From Falsihalocynthiibacter sp042445055 (GTDB taxonomy: Bacteria; Pseudomonadota; Alphaproteobacteria; Rhodobacterales; Rhodobacteraceae), in contig NZ_CP170339.1 of NCBI RefSeq assembly GCF_042445055.1, positions 3,038,001-3,102,000 of the forward strand: a stretch of 64,000 nucleotides of DNA. Reading direction: 5' to 3'. The notes beneath the pieces are model-generated. The model worked only from the letters and a program-made list of their open reading frames with translations. It did no database searches and was not told where the DNA came from. Numbering within the stretch: position 1 is the first letter of the stretch; each line of letters begins with the position of its first letter. The position numbers and the translations under genes are program-made. Of this stretch, positions 33,245 through 42,519 are shown piece after piece.

Positions 33245-33335
33245 TCATCACCTTTCCTCCGCCGATCTTAATCGGTTCAGGTTCAACGGGTCCGCTTTCG
33301 CATCTCAGCCAACTGGCCCCCCGAGGTATCCCAAC
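33245..33335 (-). promoter_or_regulatory. TPP riboswitch (THI element) controlling thiBPQ
   Basis: Read on the minus strand, the element contains in order CCTCGGGGGGCC, GGCTGAGATG, GGACCCGTTGAACCTGA and a closing GGCGGAGG. These are the conserved sensor features of TPP aptamers; CCTC and GAGG can pair as P1. It ends about 40 bases before the thiB start, so TPP binding most likely blocks translation initiation or ends transcription of thiBPQ. I see no obvious terminator hairpin after it, which favours translational control. Confidence 0.93.
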
Positions 33336-33423
33336 ATCTATGCGCCTGTTTGCTCACTGGCAAGGCATATCCCCTTGAGCCAACGCCCCTAGACCGTTAG
33401 AGAATTGAGCAAAGGAGCCGCTT

Positions 33424-34524
33424 ATGTCGATGAACAGTTTTGGACACCTCTTTCGCGTAACCACTTGGGGCGAAAGCCACGGGCCTGCCCTTGGGGCCAC
33501 GGTAGACGGCTGTCCACCTAATATTGAGATCAGCGAAGAAATGCTCCAACACTGGCTGGATCTACGTAAACCAGGCCAAAACAAGTACACAACGCAACGG
33601 CGCGAACCAGACGCCGTGCGCATCCTTTCAGGTGTATTTGAGGGCAAAACAACTGGCACGCCTATCCAGCTCATGATCGAGAATACCGACCAACGCAGCA
33701 AAGACTATGGCGACATCGTAGAAAAATTTCGCCCCGGTCACGCCGATATTACCTACTGGCAGAAATACGGTATCCGCGACCATCGTGGTGGTGGACGCAG
33801 CTCCGCACGCGAAACGGCGGCGCGCGTAGCCGCAGGCGGGATCGCCCGCGCGGCACTCGCACAATTGCTCCCAGACCTAGAGATCAAGGGATATATGGTT
33901 CAAATGGGGCCGCATACGATTGACCGCTCTCGCTTCGATGCATCCCAGATTGACCAAAACCCGTTTTGGACACCTGATAAAACTGCCGCGAACGAATGGG
34001 CCGAATATCTGGATGGACTGCGCAAATCGGGGAGTTCCGTTGGTGCGGTTGTAGAGGTCGTCGCCAAGGGCGCTCCCGCAGGGCTCGGCGCTCCAGTTTA
34101 CGCCAAGATCGACACAGACCTCGCGGCGGCGATGATGAGCATCAACGCTGTGAAAGGGGTTGAGATCGGCGAAGGTATGGCCGCTGCTGCCCTTACCGGC
34201 GAAGAGAACGCAGACGAGATCACCATGGGACCAGATGGCCCGATTTATGGCTCCAACCATGCGGGTGGCATCTTGGGCGGGATCAGCACGGGACAAGACC
34301 TTGTGGTGCGCTTTGCCGTCAAGCCGACATCCTCAATCCTCACGACACGCCAAACAGTGACAAAATCGGGCGAAAACACAGAGATTATCACCAAAGGCCG
34401 CCACGACCCATGTGTCGGTATTCGTGCGGTGCCTGTGGGCGAAGCGATGATGGCCTGTGTGATCCTTGACCATGTGTTGCTTCACCGCGGCCAGATAGGT
34501 GTTAACCAAGGCAAAATTGGCTAG
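33424..34524 (+). CDS. aroC: Chorismate synthase
   Basis: Last step of the shikimate pathway: FMN-dependent conversion of EPSP to chorismate; 366 residues, the normal length. Family signatures are GESHGPALGATVDGCPP, the GHADITYWQKYGIRDHRGGGRSS region with SSARETAARVAAG, and the C-terminal GRHDPCVGIRAVPVGEAMMA. The ATG has AAAGGAGCCGCTT upstream. It is divergent from the thi operon, and its TAG overlaps the stop of the convergent thioredoxin gene by 4 bases (CTAG). Confidence 0.97.
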   Translation: MSMNSFGHLFRVTTWGESHGPALGATVDGCPPNIEISEEMLQHWLDLRKPGQNKYTTQRREPDAVRILSGVFEGKTTGTPIQLMIENTDQRSKDYGDIVEKFRPGHADITYWQKYGIRDHRGGGRSSARETAARVAAGGIARAALAQLLPDLEIKGYMVQMGPHTIDRSRFDASQIDQNPFWTPDKTAANEWAEYLDGLRKSGSSVGAVVEVVAKGAPAGLGAPVYAKIDTDLAAAMMSINAVKGVEIGEGMAAAALTGEENADEITMGPDGPIYGSNHAGGILGGISTGQDLVVRFAVKPTSSILTTRQTVTKSGENTEIITKGRHDPCVGIRAVPVGEAMMACVILDHVLLHRGQIGVNQGKIG

Positions 34525-34928
34525 GCGTTCAACGCGGCATCCATCAGGGCTTTGATCTCTTTTTCGCTCGTCCCGAGGGTGACGCGTCCGATTTCTGCGT
34601 CGCCTTTTAGCGCAACCAAAACCGAACGGCGTGGGATTTTCAGGCGCCGCGCAAGCTCATCTTTGGAGTACTGATCCCAATCGAAGTAAACAAAGGTGAT
34701 GCCAGCGTCATACGCAGGGTTCTCGGAGCGTAGCTTCTGGATGACCCGATTTTGAGCCGCACAAGTCGTGCACCAATCCGTTGCAAAATCAATAAACACT
34801 GTCTTGCCATCCGCGAGTGCCTTGTCCACCAAACCGGGGACATATGCGACCGATCCTGACGACGCAGATGCAGTAAGTGGGAACGCGGAAATGGCGATTG
34901 CACTTCCAATGAATAACCGTCTGTCCAT
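34521..34928 (-). CDS. Exported thioredoxin-fold protein
   Basis: A 135-residue protein. A signal peptide (about 1-22, MDRRLFIGSAIAISAF, then ASASS) directs it to the periplasm. The active site is DWCTTCAAQ with Cys53 and Cys56, like the C-terminal domain of DsbD. The cis-Pro region IPRRSVLVAL follows. It lies 9 bases after a CcdA-type membrane protein, so the pair probably moves reducing power from cytoplasmic thioredoxin to periplasmic disulfides: CcdA as the membrane relay, this protein as its acceptor. The final target is unknown. Confidence 0.87.
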   Translation of the reverse strand: MDRRLFIGSAIAISAFPLTASASSGSVAYVPGLVDKALADGKTVFIDFATDWCTTCAAQNRVIQKLRSENPAYDAGITFVYFDWDQYSKDELARRLKIPRRSVLVALKGDAEIGRVTLGTSEKEIKALMDAALNA

Positions 34929-34937
34929 TTTGACCTC

Positions 34938-35651
34938 CTAGATTGAAACTGAAAAATCAACGAGCCACGCGGGCATATTCTGAAGCGCCCAACGCTCGAT
35001 AATAATGTGAACGCGCAAGAGGATTGCCGTGCCAACGAGCAAAAACATCGCGCCCGTTATAACGCGCGATTTTGCAGCAATCTTACGCATCAGATCTTGG
35101 CGTTTCATGAGAGTTGCGCGTGCTCCATACGCCAGCAAGAGCAATACCGTCGATACGCCGAGCGCAAAGCTCGACATAATCATCGCCGCCCAAAACAGAT
35201 TCTGTCCCTGACTAGCCAAAGCGATGGCACCGCCCAGGGTTGGGCCAACGCATGGGCTCCATACTGCGCCGAGCAGTACACCACCCCAGAATTGCCCCGT
35301 GAGGGTTTGGCGATCCACGGTTTCCAAGTTCTGATCAGCGATTGTTGCGAAACCCGTCGTAAGTTGGCCAAAGCGCGCGCTAAATGCGGGCACCAACAGG
35401 ATGACCCCGAAACATATCATTAATACGGCACCCGCGCGCGCGACATCCTCGGGCAATATTCCAAACGCCAAACCAACCGTCGAGACACCAACACCTAATA
35501 CTACGAAAGTAAGCGACATACCCGCCGCCAAAGCAATCGGACCGCGCGGGCTGGCCTGTAAGGCCGTTGCAAGTACGATCGGCAGAATCGGCAACACACA
35601 GGGGTTAATCAGGGTCAGAAGCCCCGCTAGGTATCCAAAGATCAATTCCAT
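34938..35651 (-). CDS. CcdA/DsbD-type membrane electron-transfer protein
   Basis: A 237-residue inner-membrane protein with six helices. Helix 1 ends with LINPCVLPILPIV and a later helix has GAVWSPCVGPTLGGAIA; these two cysteines form the redox pair of the CcdA/DsbD family. It accepts electrons from cytoplasmic thioredoxin. The downstream exported thioredoxin is the probable partner. A short inverted repeat lies 14 bases before the ATG and no clear ribosome-binding site is visible there. Confidence 0.9.
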   Translation of the reverse strand: MELIFGYLAGLLTLINPCVLPILPIVLATALQASPRGPIALAAGMSLTFVVLGVGVSTVGLAFGILPEDVARAGAVLMICFGVILLVPAFSARFGQLTTGFATIADQNLETVDRQTLTGQFWGGVLLGAVWSPCVGPTLGGAIALASQGQNLFWAAMIMSSFALGVSTVLLLLAYGARATLMKRQDLMRKIAAKSRVITGAMFLLVGTAILLRVHIIIERWALQNMPAWLVDFSVSI

Positions 35652-35664
35652 GAAATTCGAGCTA

Positions 35665-35684
35665 ACAGCTTTTCGCGAAGCTGT
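35665..35684. repeat. Inverted repeat just upstream of the ccdA-like gene
   Basis: ACAGCTT and AAGCTGT pair around a 6-base loop. There is no T-run, so it is not a terminator. The position, 14 bases before the start, could influence translation initiation. Confidence 0.35.
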
Positions 35685-35724
35685 CAGGAAGCGCGATCAG
35701 AAGTCGCGCAAATGTGACGGGTTG

Positions 35725-36597
35725 TTAGGGCTTTGGCTTCTTGGAAAGCTGCACCGCCAGAATACCGACCGAGATAATCGCCACGCCGACCACATCCCAA
35801 ACGCCGAGCTTCTCCCCAAGTAGAACCGCTGCAATAGCGACCCCAAGGAAGGGGTTGAGAAAGTGAAAAGTCGCGGCCCTCGTCGTACCAATCCGTTCGA
35901 CCAGTTTGAACCAGATGAATGTTGCCATCAGCCCTGGAACAAGCACCGTATAGGTAAAGGCTGCAATAAGTTTTGGGGAATAATTGATGGCCATATCCTC
36001 ATTGATCACGACAGAGACAATCGCGAGCGCGCCTGCACCGACGAACATCTGGAGGCCAACCATCATCATAACATTGCCACCGGACGACGCTCCTCTAAGT
36101 GCTAGCGTTGCAGCGGCAAGGCCCACAACCCCAACAGCGCAGAACATGATTCCGACCATATCGACACCGCCACCGATCCGCGTTCCGAGAATTAGCGCGG
36201 CGCCGAAGAAACCAGCGATCAACCCACCAACGGCCTGCTTTGGAAGTCGCTCTGATAGAAATGCCCAACTGGCGAAGGCCACCAACAGCGGCATCGTCGA
36301 GGCAATAATCGAGGCAAGCGAAGCGTCGATCCGTTGCATCGCCATAAAGAACAGCCCAAGGTATAGCGCGTTTTGACAGAGCCCGAATACAAACGTCGCC
36401 TTCCATTGCGCGCGCGTCAGGCGCCATGTCTGCCCCATCGCCCATGCAATCGCGACGCCAAGAAGACCGGATATAAAGAACCGCAGTGAAAGTGACGCCA
36501 ATGGCGGCGCATCCGCGACAATGATCCGTGCAGAAGTGAATGCCGAACTCCACGCAAAAGCAAACACTAGCCCCATCATTATCGAGCGAATATCCAT
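35725..36597 (-). CDS. EamA/DMT family transporter
   Basis: A 290-residue inner-membrane protein with ten helices in two EamA halves. It begins MGLVFAFAWSSAFTSARIIV, includes WAFLSERLPKQAVGGLIAGF at the end of the first half and GVAIAAVLLGEKLGVWDVVGVAIISVGI in the second. ATG 36597 has AAAGGA 8 bases upstream. Substrate not predictable. It is separated from the HU gene upstream by a terminator. Confidence 0.88.
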   Translation of the reverse strand: MDIRSIMMGLVFAFAWSSAFTSARIIVADAPPLASLSLRFFISGLLGVAIAWAMGQTWRLTRAQWKATFVFGLCQNALYLGLFFMAMQRIDASLASIIASTMPLLVAFASWAFLSERLPKQAVGGLIAGFFGAALILGTRIGGGVDMVGIMFCAVGVVGLAAATLALRGASSGGNVMMMVGLQMFVGAGALAIVSVVINEDMAINYSPKLIAAFTYTVLVPGLMATFIWFKLVERIGTTRAATFHFLNPFLGVAIAAVLLGEKLGVWDVVGVAIISVGILAVQLSKKPKP

Positions 36598-36623
36598 ATC
36601 GTGTTTCCTTTGCAGTGCAGGCA

Positions 36624-36653
36624 AAAAATAAGGGCCGCCAGCAGGCGACCCTA
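36624..36653 (-). terminator. Rho-independent terminator of the HU gene
   Basis: On the minus strand AGGGTCGCC pairs with GGCGGCCCT around a 4-base loop, followed by TATTTTTT. Confidence 0.9.
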
Positions 36654-36700
36654 GATGATTTCGGCGCGACCGCAAGGGCCGCATGTCCATATTAGATGGC

Positions 36701-36988
36701 TTAACCGTTTACGCTGTCTTTGAGTGCTTTTGCGATTGTCATTTTAACAACCTTGTCAGCGTCTTTTTTGATTTGCTCGCCAGTGGCAGGGTTACGCACC
36801 ATACGCTCAGGGCGCTCGCGGCAATAGATTTTGCCAACACCAGGAAGAGTCACGGCACCACCAGCGGAAACTTCGCGTGTGATGATCGAGATAACAGCTT
36901 CCAGTGCGCCGCCTGCGGATTTCTTGTCAGAGCCCATTTCATCAGCCAGTGCAGCTACAAGTTGGGTCTTCGTCATTGGTTTTGCCAT
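36701..36988 (-). CDS. HU family DNA-binding protein
   Basis: A 95-residue nucleoid protein. The family pattern is complete: KTQLVAALADEMGSDKKSAGGALEAVI for the helical dimerisation part, VTLPGVGKIYCRERPERMVRNPATGEQI for the beta arm with the intercalating Pro in RNPATGE, and a basic C-terminus. It has its own promoter (37036-37064) and terminator. HU or IHF cannot be told apart with certainty, but the arm sequence favours HU. Confidence 0.95.
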   Translation of the reverse strand: MAKPMTKTQLVAALADEMGSDKKSAGGALEAVISIITREVSAGGAVTLPGVGKIYCRERPERMVRNPATGEQIKKDADKVVKMTIAKALKDSVNG

Positions 36989-37035
36989 TGTATGGTCTCC
37001 TCGTTCTGCCCTTCATATTGGGCCTCATTGACGGC

Positions 37036-37064
37036 ATTTAACTGAATATTGTTGAACTACACAA
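37036..37064 (-). promoter_or_regulatory. Candidate promoter of the HU gene
   Basis: On the minus strand TTGTGT and TTAAAT are separated by 17 bases, 48 bases upstream of the HU start. Downstream an AGGAGA ribosome-binding site precedes the ATG. Confidence 0.4.
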
Positions 37065-37123
37065 CGATTTGTGGCGCCGATTTACTACTTTTCTTGGTTT
37101 TTTTCGCTAAAGTTGGTGCATTT

Positions 37124-38608
37124 TTACAAGAATGCCGTCTCATCAAAGCTTCTAAGCTTACGAGAGTGGATTTTCTCTAGTGGTTGATCGCGCAGACTCT
37201 CCATCGCCTGAATGCCGATTTTGAGGTGCCGCGCAACCTGAGTCTTGTAGAAATCGCTCGCCATACCGGGCAATTTCAGCTCACCATGAAGCGGTTTGTC
37301 GGACACACAGAGCAGCGTGCCATAGGGCACTCGGAACCGGAATCCGTTGGCCGCGATCGTTGCGCTTTCCATATCCAATGCCACAGCACGTGATTGCGAG
37401 AGGCGTTGAACTGGGCCCGAGTGATCGCGCAATTCCCAGTTTCTGTTGTCGATGGTTGCAACCGTACCCGTCCGCATGATCCGCTTGAGGTCATACCCTC
37501 GAAGTTGGGTCACCGACTCGACGGCATCCTCTAGCGCGATTTGAATTTCGGCGAGTGCTGGAATGGGAACCCACGGCGGCAGGTCATCATCCAAAACGTG
37601 ATCTTCGCGCAGATAGCCGTGCGCCAGAACGAAGTCACCGAGGCTCTGTGAATTTCGCAAACCTGCGCAGTGCCCGACCATTAGCCATGCGTGTGGCCGC
37701 AAGACCGCGATATGGTCCGTCGCCGTCTTGGCATTGCTCGGCCCAACGCCGATGTTCACCAGCGTAATGCCGGAGCCATCGGACCGTTTAAGGTGGTACG
37801 TCGGCATCTGGGGGAACTTCAGCGGCAGTGGTATTGGGGTATCGGCATCTGTGATTTCGATGTCATTTGTCGAAACGAAGGACTCGTAACCCGAATTCTT
37901 GTCCGCCAACGCCTCGCGCGCGTATGCCTCGAACTCTTCGACATAGAATTGGTAGTTCGTGAACAAAACGTGGTTCTGGAAATGCTCAGCGCTTGTCGCG
38001 GTGTAGTGCTGTAATCGCGCGAGGGAATAGTCCACGCGCTGTGCGGAGAATGGCGCAAGCGGTCCTGCTCCATCGCTTGAAACTGTCGCAAGGCCATTAA
38101 CGATATCATCATTTGTCGTCGCAAGATTAGGAACATCAAAGACGTCCCGAAGCGGAAAGCTCATTACGCCGTCTTGCGGTACATTCACGTTCTCTTCATT
38201 CGCTACCGCAAAGTGAACGGGCATCGGCGTGTTGGATACACCAACCGTAATAGGAACGCTGTGGTTACGAATGAGCAGGCCGATTTGCTGAAGCAGATAC
38301 TCCTTGAACAAATCCGGCCGCGTGATCGTGGTGGCATATGTCCCCGGCTCTGCGACGTGTCCGAACGACAAGCGGCTATCGGCGAGAGCGAAACTCGTCG
38401 TTGTAATCCGCACCTCTGGGTAAAAGGCACGATAACGTGCGTCCGGACGGGGGCCCGTCACTGCGCTGCTGAACTTCTCGCTCAAATATTGCGTCGCTTC
38501 CTGATACAACTCGATCAGACGTTCGACCGCTGGTTCTGCCAAATCGAAATTCTCGGGGCGTGTTGTCGGGGGCGTGTGGATTGGTAAATCTACGTCTTCT
38601 GCTTTCAT
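37124..38608 (-). CDS. amn: AMP nucleosidase
   Basis: Hydrolyses AMP to adenine and ribose 5-phosphate, controlling adenylate pools; 494 residues, matching the family. The N-terminal domain (about 1-170) contains PDARYRAFYPEVRITT and the C-terminal nucleoside-phosphorylase-like domain carries VNIGVGPSNAKTATDHIAVLRPHAWLMVGHCAGL and ALDMESATIAANGFRFRVPYGTLLCVSDKPLHGE. GAGGAA precedes the ATG. It appears monocistronic and is divergent from an SDR gene. Confidence 0.96.
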   Translation of the reverse strand: MKAEDVDLPIHTPPTTRPENFDLAEPAVERLIELYQEATQYLSEKFSSAVTGPRPDARYRAFYPEVRITTTSFALADSRLSFGHVAEPGTYATTITRPDLFKEYLLQQIGLLIRNHSVPITVGVSNTPMPVHFAVANEENVNVPQDGVMSFPLRDVFDVPNLATTNDDIVNGLATVSSDGAGPLAPFSAQRVDYSLARLQHYTATSAEHFQNHVLFTNYQFYVEEFEAYAREALADKNSGYESFVSTNDIEITDADTPIPLPLKFPQMPTYHLKRSDGSGITLVNIGVGPSNAKTATDHIAVLRPHAWLMVGHCAGLRNSQSLGDFVLAHGYLREDHVLDDDLPPWVPIPALAEIQIALEDAVESVTQLRGYDLKRIMRTGTVATIDNRNWELRDHSGPVQRLSQSRAVALDMESATIAANGFRFRVPYGTLLCVSDKPLHGELKLPGMASDFYKTQVARHLKIGIQAMESLRDQPLEKIHSRKLRSFDETAFL

Positions 38609-38869
38609 TCGTTATTCCTCAATCAAATCGGTCAGTTTTATTGTTGCTGAAATGGCAATCGCGGCTTTGCTCCGCATCTCTGACCCAGCACATTCTCCCA
38701 GACGCCAAGCGGTCAAAATCAGGCGGTTATTGCAGGGGTGCTTTTCCATGTACTAATTGTCCCGAGAAATCAGCCAAGTTCAAGTGAAGAAAATACGACA
38801 CGGGCATACTGTCCCTGTTCCGCGTTTTTGCCCTTGCAGCGCCAAACTGCTTTGCCGCATCATCACCGC

Positions 38870-39703
38870 ATGAAAAATCACCTCGTTTCCTTTGGCCACG
38901 GCTATTCCTCCCGCGCATTCACAACAACGCTAGATCCCGAAGTCTGGGCGATAACCGGCACGAGCAGGAATGGCGGCGACGACACCATCGCATGGCCGGC
39001 CGCGTCCATCTCGACCGCATTGGAAAGCGCGACGCATATCCTTGTTTCGATCGCGCCCGACGAGAACGGTGACGTCGTTCTGAACGCTATCGGCGATGAA
39101 ATAGCAAAGACCGCACCGCATCTGAAATGGATCGGATATCTCTCTACGACTGGCGTCTATGGAGATCACGGAGGGGAGTGGGTTGACGAAGATACGCCTC
39201 TCTCGCCCTCGACCAAGCGAGGTGAAATGCGCGAACTGGCCGAGGGACAGTGGCGCAAGCTGGCCGAACAATACGACCTCCCGTTACATATCTTTCGATT
39301 GGCGGGCATTTATGGACCGGGGCGAGGACCGTTCTCCAAGGTTCGCAATGGCACGGCCAGACGGATCATAAAGAAGGGACAAGTATTCTCGCGCATTCAC
39401 GTCGATGATATCGCGCAGGTTCTCAACGCGAGTATCGCCAATCCCAATCCGATTTCTGTCTACAATGTCTGCGACAACGACCCTGCCCCGCCCCAAGATG
39501 TGATAGGATACGCCGCGCAACTCTTGGGGGCGCCGATGCCGCCAGAGATAGATTTTGAAACTGCGGACCTTTCGCCTATGGCCCGAAGCTTTTACGCGGA
39601 ATCCAAAAAGGTACGGAACGACAAGATCCACAGCGAACTCGGGATAAAGCTACTCTACCCCGACTATAAATCCGGTCTGAAAGCGATGCTTAAAGAAGCC
39701 TAG
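38870..39703 (+). CDS. NAD(P)-binding epimerase/dehydratase-like protein (extended SDR)
   Basis: A 277-residue protein with an N-terminal Rossmann start, LVSFGHGYSSRAF, in which the glycine motif is GHGYSS rather than the classical GxxGxxG. STTGVYGDHGGEWVDEDTPLSP and IFRLAGIYGPGRGPF, and a C-terminal segment containing NDKIHSELGIKLLYPDY, resemble the YeeZ-like extended SDR group. Substrate unknown. ATG 38870 begins the fold; the frame is open further upstream but lacks similarity. Its TAG shares 4 bases (CTAG) with the convergent dxs stop. Confidence 0.78.
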   Translation: MKNHLVSFGHGYSSRAFTTTLDPEVWAITGTSRNGGDDTIAWPAASISTALESATHILVSIAPDENGDVVLNAIGDEIAKTAPHLKWIGYLSTTGVYGDHGGEWVDEDTPLSPSTKRGEMRELAEGQWRKLAEQYDLPLHIFRLAGIYGPGRGPFSKVRNGTARRIIKKGQVFSRIHVDDIAQVLNASIANPNPISVYNVCDNDPAPPQDVIGYAAQLLGAPMPPEIDFETADLSPMARSFYAESKKVRNDKIHSELGIKLLYPDYKSGLKAMLKEA

Positions 39704-41628
39704 GCGCGCTTGGTTTCGATCCTAGTGACGCCCAATACATCGAGGATTTTTGCCTCAATGTGCTCGCTGTTCATCGCGGCATCTGCGTACATGTCTTCTG
39801 GGCTTGCGTGATCAATAAACGTGTCCGGAAGAACCATCGAACGGAATTTCAGACCGTTATCGAATACACCCTCATCCGCCAAAAGCTGCGCCACATGACT
39901 ACCAAAGCCACCTACGGCACCTTCTTCGATGGTGATAAGCGCTTCGTGATCATGCGCAAGGTTCAGGATCATTTCCCGATCAAGCGGCTTGGCAAAACGT
40001 GCATCTGCGATGGTTGGATGAATGCCCTTGGCACTCAGCTTTTCAGCGGCTTTTTCGACTTCGGCCAAGCGCGTCCCGAAAGATAGCACCGCAACGCGGG
40101 CGCCCTCACGGATCATGCGGCCCCTGCCGATTTCCAATGGGATACCACGCTCTGGAAGTTCTACGCCAACACCTTCGCCCCGTGGGAAACGAAACGCACT
40201 TGGGCGGTCATCAATATGCGCGGCAGTGGCGACCATGTGCATCAACTCGGCCTCATCAGCCGCCGCCATCACGACGAAATCTGGCAGGTTCGCAAGATAT
40301 GCGATGTCGAACGAGCCCGCGTGCGTTGCACCATCAGCACCCACAAGCCCAGCGCGATCAATCGCGAACCGAACAGGCAAACGCTGAATCGCGACGTCAT
40401 GCACAACTTGATCATATCCACGCTGAAGGAATGTCGAATACATGGCGCAAAATGGTTTCATCCCGCCAGCCGCGAGCGCAGCCGAGAATGTCACGCCGTG
40501 TTGTTCCGCAATCCCAACGTCAAAGCAACGGCTAGGATACCTCTCTGCAAACAAGTTCAGACCCGTCCCGTCCGGCATCGCAGCCGTTACCGCAGCAATT
40601 TTGTCGTCCTCGGCCGCCTCTGCAAGAAGCGCTCTGGCAAAAACACTTGTGTAGCTAGGCGCATTGGTAGGAGACTTCTTCTGCTTACCCGTCAGGACAT
40701 CAAACTTGGCGGTGGCGTGCCCTTTGTCGCGCGCGCCTTCTGCGGGAGCATAACCTTTGCCCTTTTGTGTAAGGACGTGAATCAGGGTCGGCCCCGTCGC
40801 GCGAGCCTTGACGGTGCGCAAAATCGACAAGAGCGCATCCATATCGTGCCCGTCAATCGGCCCTACATAAGAAAAACCAAGCTCCTCAAACAATGTGCCG
40901 CCAACGGTCATGTGCTTGACCATTTCCTTAGCGCGGCGCGCACCTTCTTGGAACGGCGGAGGCAGCAAGCTAACCGCACCTTTGGCAGCAGCCTTAAACT
41001 CTTGGAACGGAGCGCCAGCATAAAGCGAGCTGAGATAGTTCGACATTGCCCCAACCGGAGGAGCAATCGACATCTCGTTGTCGTTCAAAATCACGATCAT
41101 GCGTTTTTTGAGGTGGCCAGCGTTGTTCATGGCCTCAAACGCCATACCCGCACTCATCGAACCATCGCCGATGACGGCAATCGCATCACCGATGCCGTGC
41201 TCGGGAGCGCCACCCAGATCCCGCGCCACCGCAAAGCCCAGCGCAGCAGAGATTGAAGTACTGGAATGTGCCGCACCGAATGGGTCAAACGCACTCTCGC
41301 TACGTTTGGTAAATCCCGACAACCCTCCCTTTTGGCGCAGCGTACGAATACGGTCGCGACGTCCAGTCAGTATCTTGTGGGGGTAGCATTGGTGGCCTAC
41401 GTCCCAAATCAAACGGTCTTTGGGCGTATCAAATACCGCATGAATCGCTGTCGTTAGTTCGACCACGCCAAGGCCCGCGCCCAAATGTCCTCCGGTTTCG
41501 GAAACAGCCGAAATTGTCTCTGCGCGCACTTCATCCGCCAGCTGAGAAAGCTCGGAATCCGAGAGCGCTTTCATATCGGCAGGAACGTTTACGCGATCCA
41601 GAATTGGAGTATTTGGTCGTTGGGTCAT
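39700..41628 (-). CDS. dxs: 1-deoxy-D-xylulose-5-phosphate synthase
   Basis: First step of the MEP isoprenoid pathway, condensing pyruvate and glyceraldehyde 3-phosphate with TPP; 642 residues. TPP-site features are DVGHQCYPHKILTGR, GDGSMSAGMAFEAMNNAG and the later FDVGIAEQHGVTFSAALAAGG; the C-terminal domain has FGSHVAQLLADEG. ATG at 41628 is preceded by AGGAGG. It is the last gene of the run petP, petR, HDAC-like, xseB, ispA, dxs. Thiamine import by thiBPQ nearby would supply its cofactor. Confidence 0.97.
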   Translation of the reverse strand: MTQRPNTPILDRVNVPADMKALSDSELSQLADEVRAETISAVSETGGHLGAGLGVVELTTAIHAVFDTPKDRLIWDVGHQCYPHKILTGRRDRIRTLRQKGGLSGFTKRSESAFDPFGAAHSSTSISAALGFAVARDLGGAPEHGIGDAIAVIGDGSMSAGMAFEAMNNAGHLKKRMIVILNDNEMSIAPPVGAMSNYLSSLYAGAPFQEFKAAAKGAVSLLPPPFQEGARRAKEMVKHMTVGGTLFEELGFSYVGPIDGHDMDALLSILRTVKARATGPTLIHVLTQKGKGYAPAEGARDKGHATAKFDVLTGKQKKSPTNAPSYTSVFARALLAEAAEDDKIAAVTAAMPDGTGLNLFAERYPSRCFDVGIAEQHGVTFSAALAAGGMKPFCAMYSTFLQRGYDQVVHDVAIQRLPVRFAIDRAGLVGADGATHAGSFDIAYLANLPDFVVMAAADEAELMHMVATAAHIDDRPSAFRFPRGEGVGVELPERGIPLEIGRGRMIREGARVAVLSFGTRLAEVEKAAEKLSAKGIHPTIADARFAKPLDREMILNLAHDHEALITIEEGAVGGFGSHVAQLLADEGVFDNGLKFRSMVLPDTFIDHASPEDMYADAAMNSEHIEAKILDVLGVTRIETKRA

Positions 41629-41646
41629 GCGGGCCCTCCTCAGGGC

Positions 41647-42516
41647 TTAACTTTCCCGTGCAATAACGAAACGTGCAGCCTCGCGCAAGTTCTGCGCCTT
41701 GTCACCAAATGGTGCTAGTGCCGCTTCTGCTTCGTCTATCAACTCACGAGAGCGCTTCTTTGCCTCATCTAGCCCCAAAATAGAGACAAACGTGGCTTTA
41801 CCTGCGTCTTTATCCTTGTTTAGGCGCTTTCCCGCCTTTGCGGCATCACCTTCAACATCCATGATATCGTCCGCAATCTGAAACGCGAGCCCTAGCGCCG
41901 CAGCATATTGCCGCAAGGAACTTACGTCCTGCCCCGCAAGGATCGGACCCGCCATCGCGGACCATTGAATAAGAGCGCCCGTCTTGTTTGCCTGAAGCTC
42001 GATGATTTGCTCCAAACGGAGGGGAACCTTTGCCGTTTCCGCCGCGATGTCCTGAACTTGGCCCAGAACCATGCCCTGACCACCGGCCGCCTTAGCGAGC
42101 GATTGAATAAGTTCAATGCGTGTCTCGGTATTTGGAGAGCATTCTTTGCGAGCCAAAAGCTCAAAAGCAAAACTCTGGAGCGCATCCCCAACCAGAACGG
42201 CCGTTGCCTCATCCCATTTCACGTGGACCGTTGGCTGGCCGCGGCGCAAATCATCGTCGTCCATACAAGGAAGATCGTCGTGCACGAGTGAATAGGCATG
42301 AAGTGCTTCGACGGCTGCTGCTGCCCAAATCGACTGGCGCGGGTAAACCCCATAAAGCCGCGCACCTTCGACAACCAAAAACGCGCGCAAACGCTTGCCG
42401 CCAGAAACGGCATAGCGCATTCCGTGGGTCAGTGCGATGTCAGGATAGTTTGCAAGCGCCTGCTCAAGACACGCCGAGACCTCGTCAGCGGCCTGTGCCA
42501 AAGCGTTCTGGAACAT
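41647..42516 (-). CDS. ispA: Farnesyl/geranyl diphosphate synthase (polyprenyl synthetase family)
   Basis: Elongates isoprenyl diphosphates for quinones and bactoprenol; 289 residues. The first Asp-rich motif is DDLPCMDDDDLRRG, the second is DDIMDVEGD, and GGKRLRAFLVVEGARLYG precedes them. The length and residues before the first motif fit farnesyl diphosphate synthase better than longer-chain enzymes. It starts 3 bases after xseB and ends 18 bases before dxs. The pairing xseB-ispA-dxs is widespread. Confidence 0.95.
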   Translation of the reverse strand: MFQNALAQAADEVSACLEQALANYPDIALTHGMRYAVSGGKRLRAFLVVEGARLYGVYPRQSIWAAAAVEALHAYSLVHDDLPCMDDDDLRRGQPTVHVKWDEATAVLVGDALQSFAFELLARKECSPNTETRIELIQSLAKAAGGQGMVLGQVQDIAAETAKVPLRLEQIIELQANKTGALIQWSAMAGPILAGQDVSSLRQYAAALGLAFQIADDIMDVEGDAAKAGKRLNKDKDAGKATFVSILGLDEAKKRSRELIDEAEAALAPFGDKAQNLREAARFVIARES

Positions 42517-42519
42517 ATG

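Noticed and set aside
40216..41256. A 346-codon plus-strand open frame opposite dxs
   Set aside because: Shadow of dxs with no start signal and Arg/His-rich translation.
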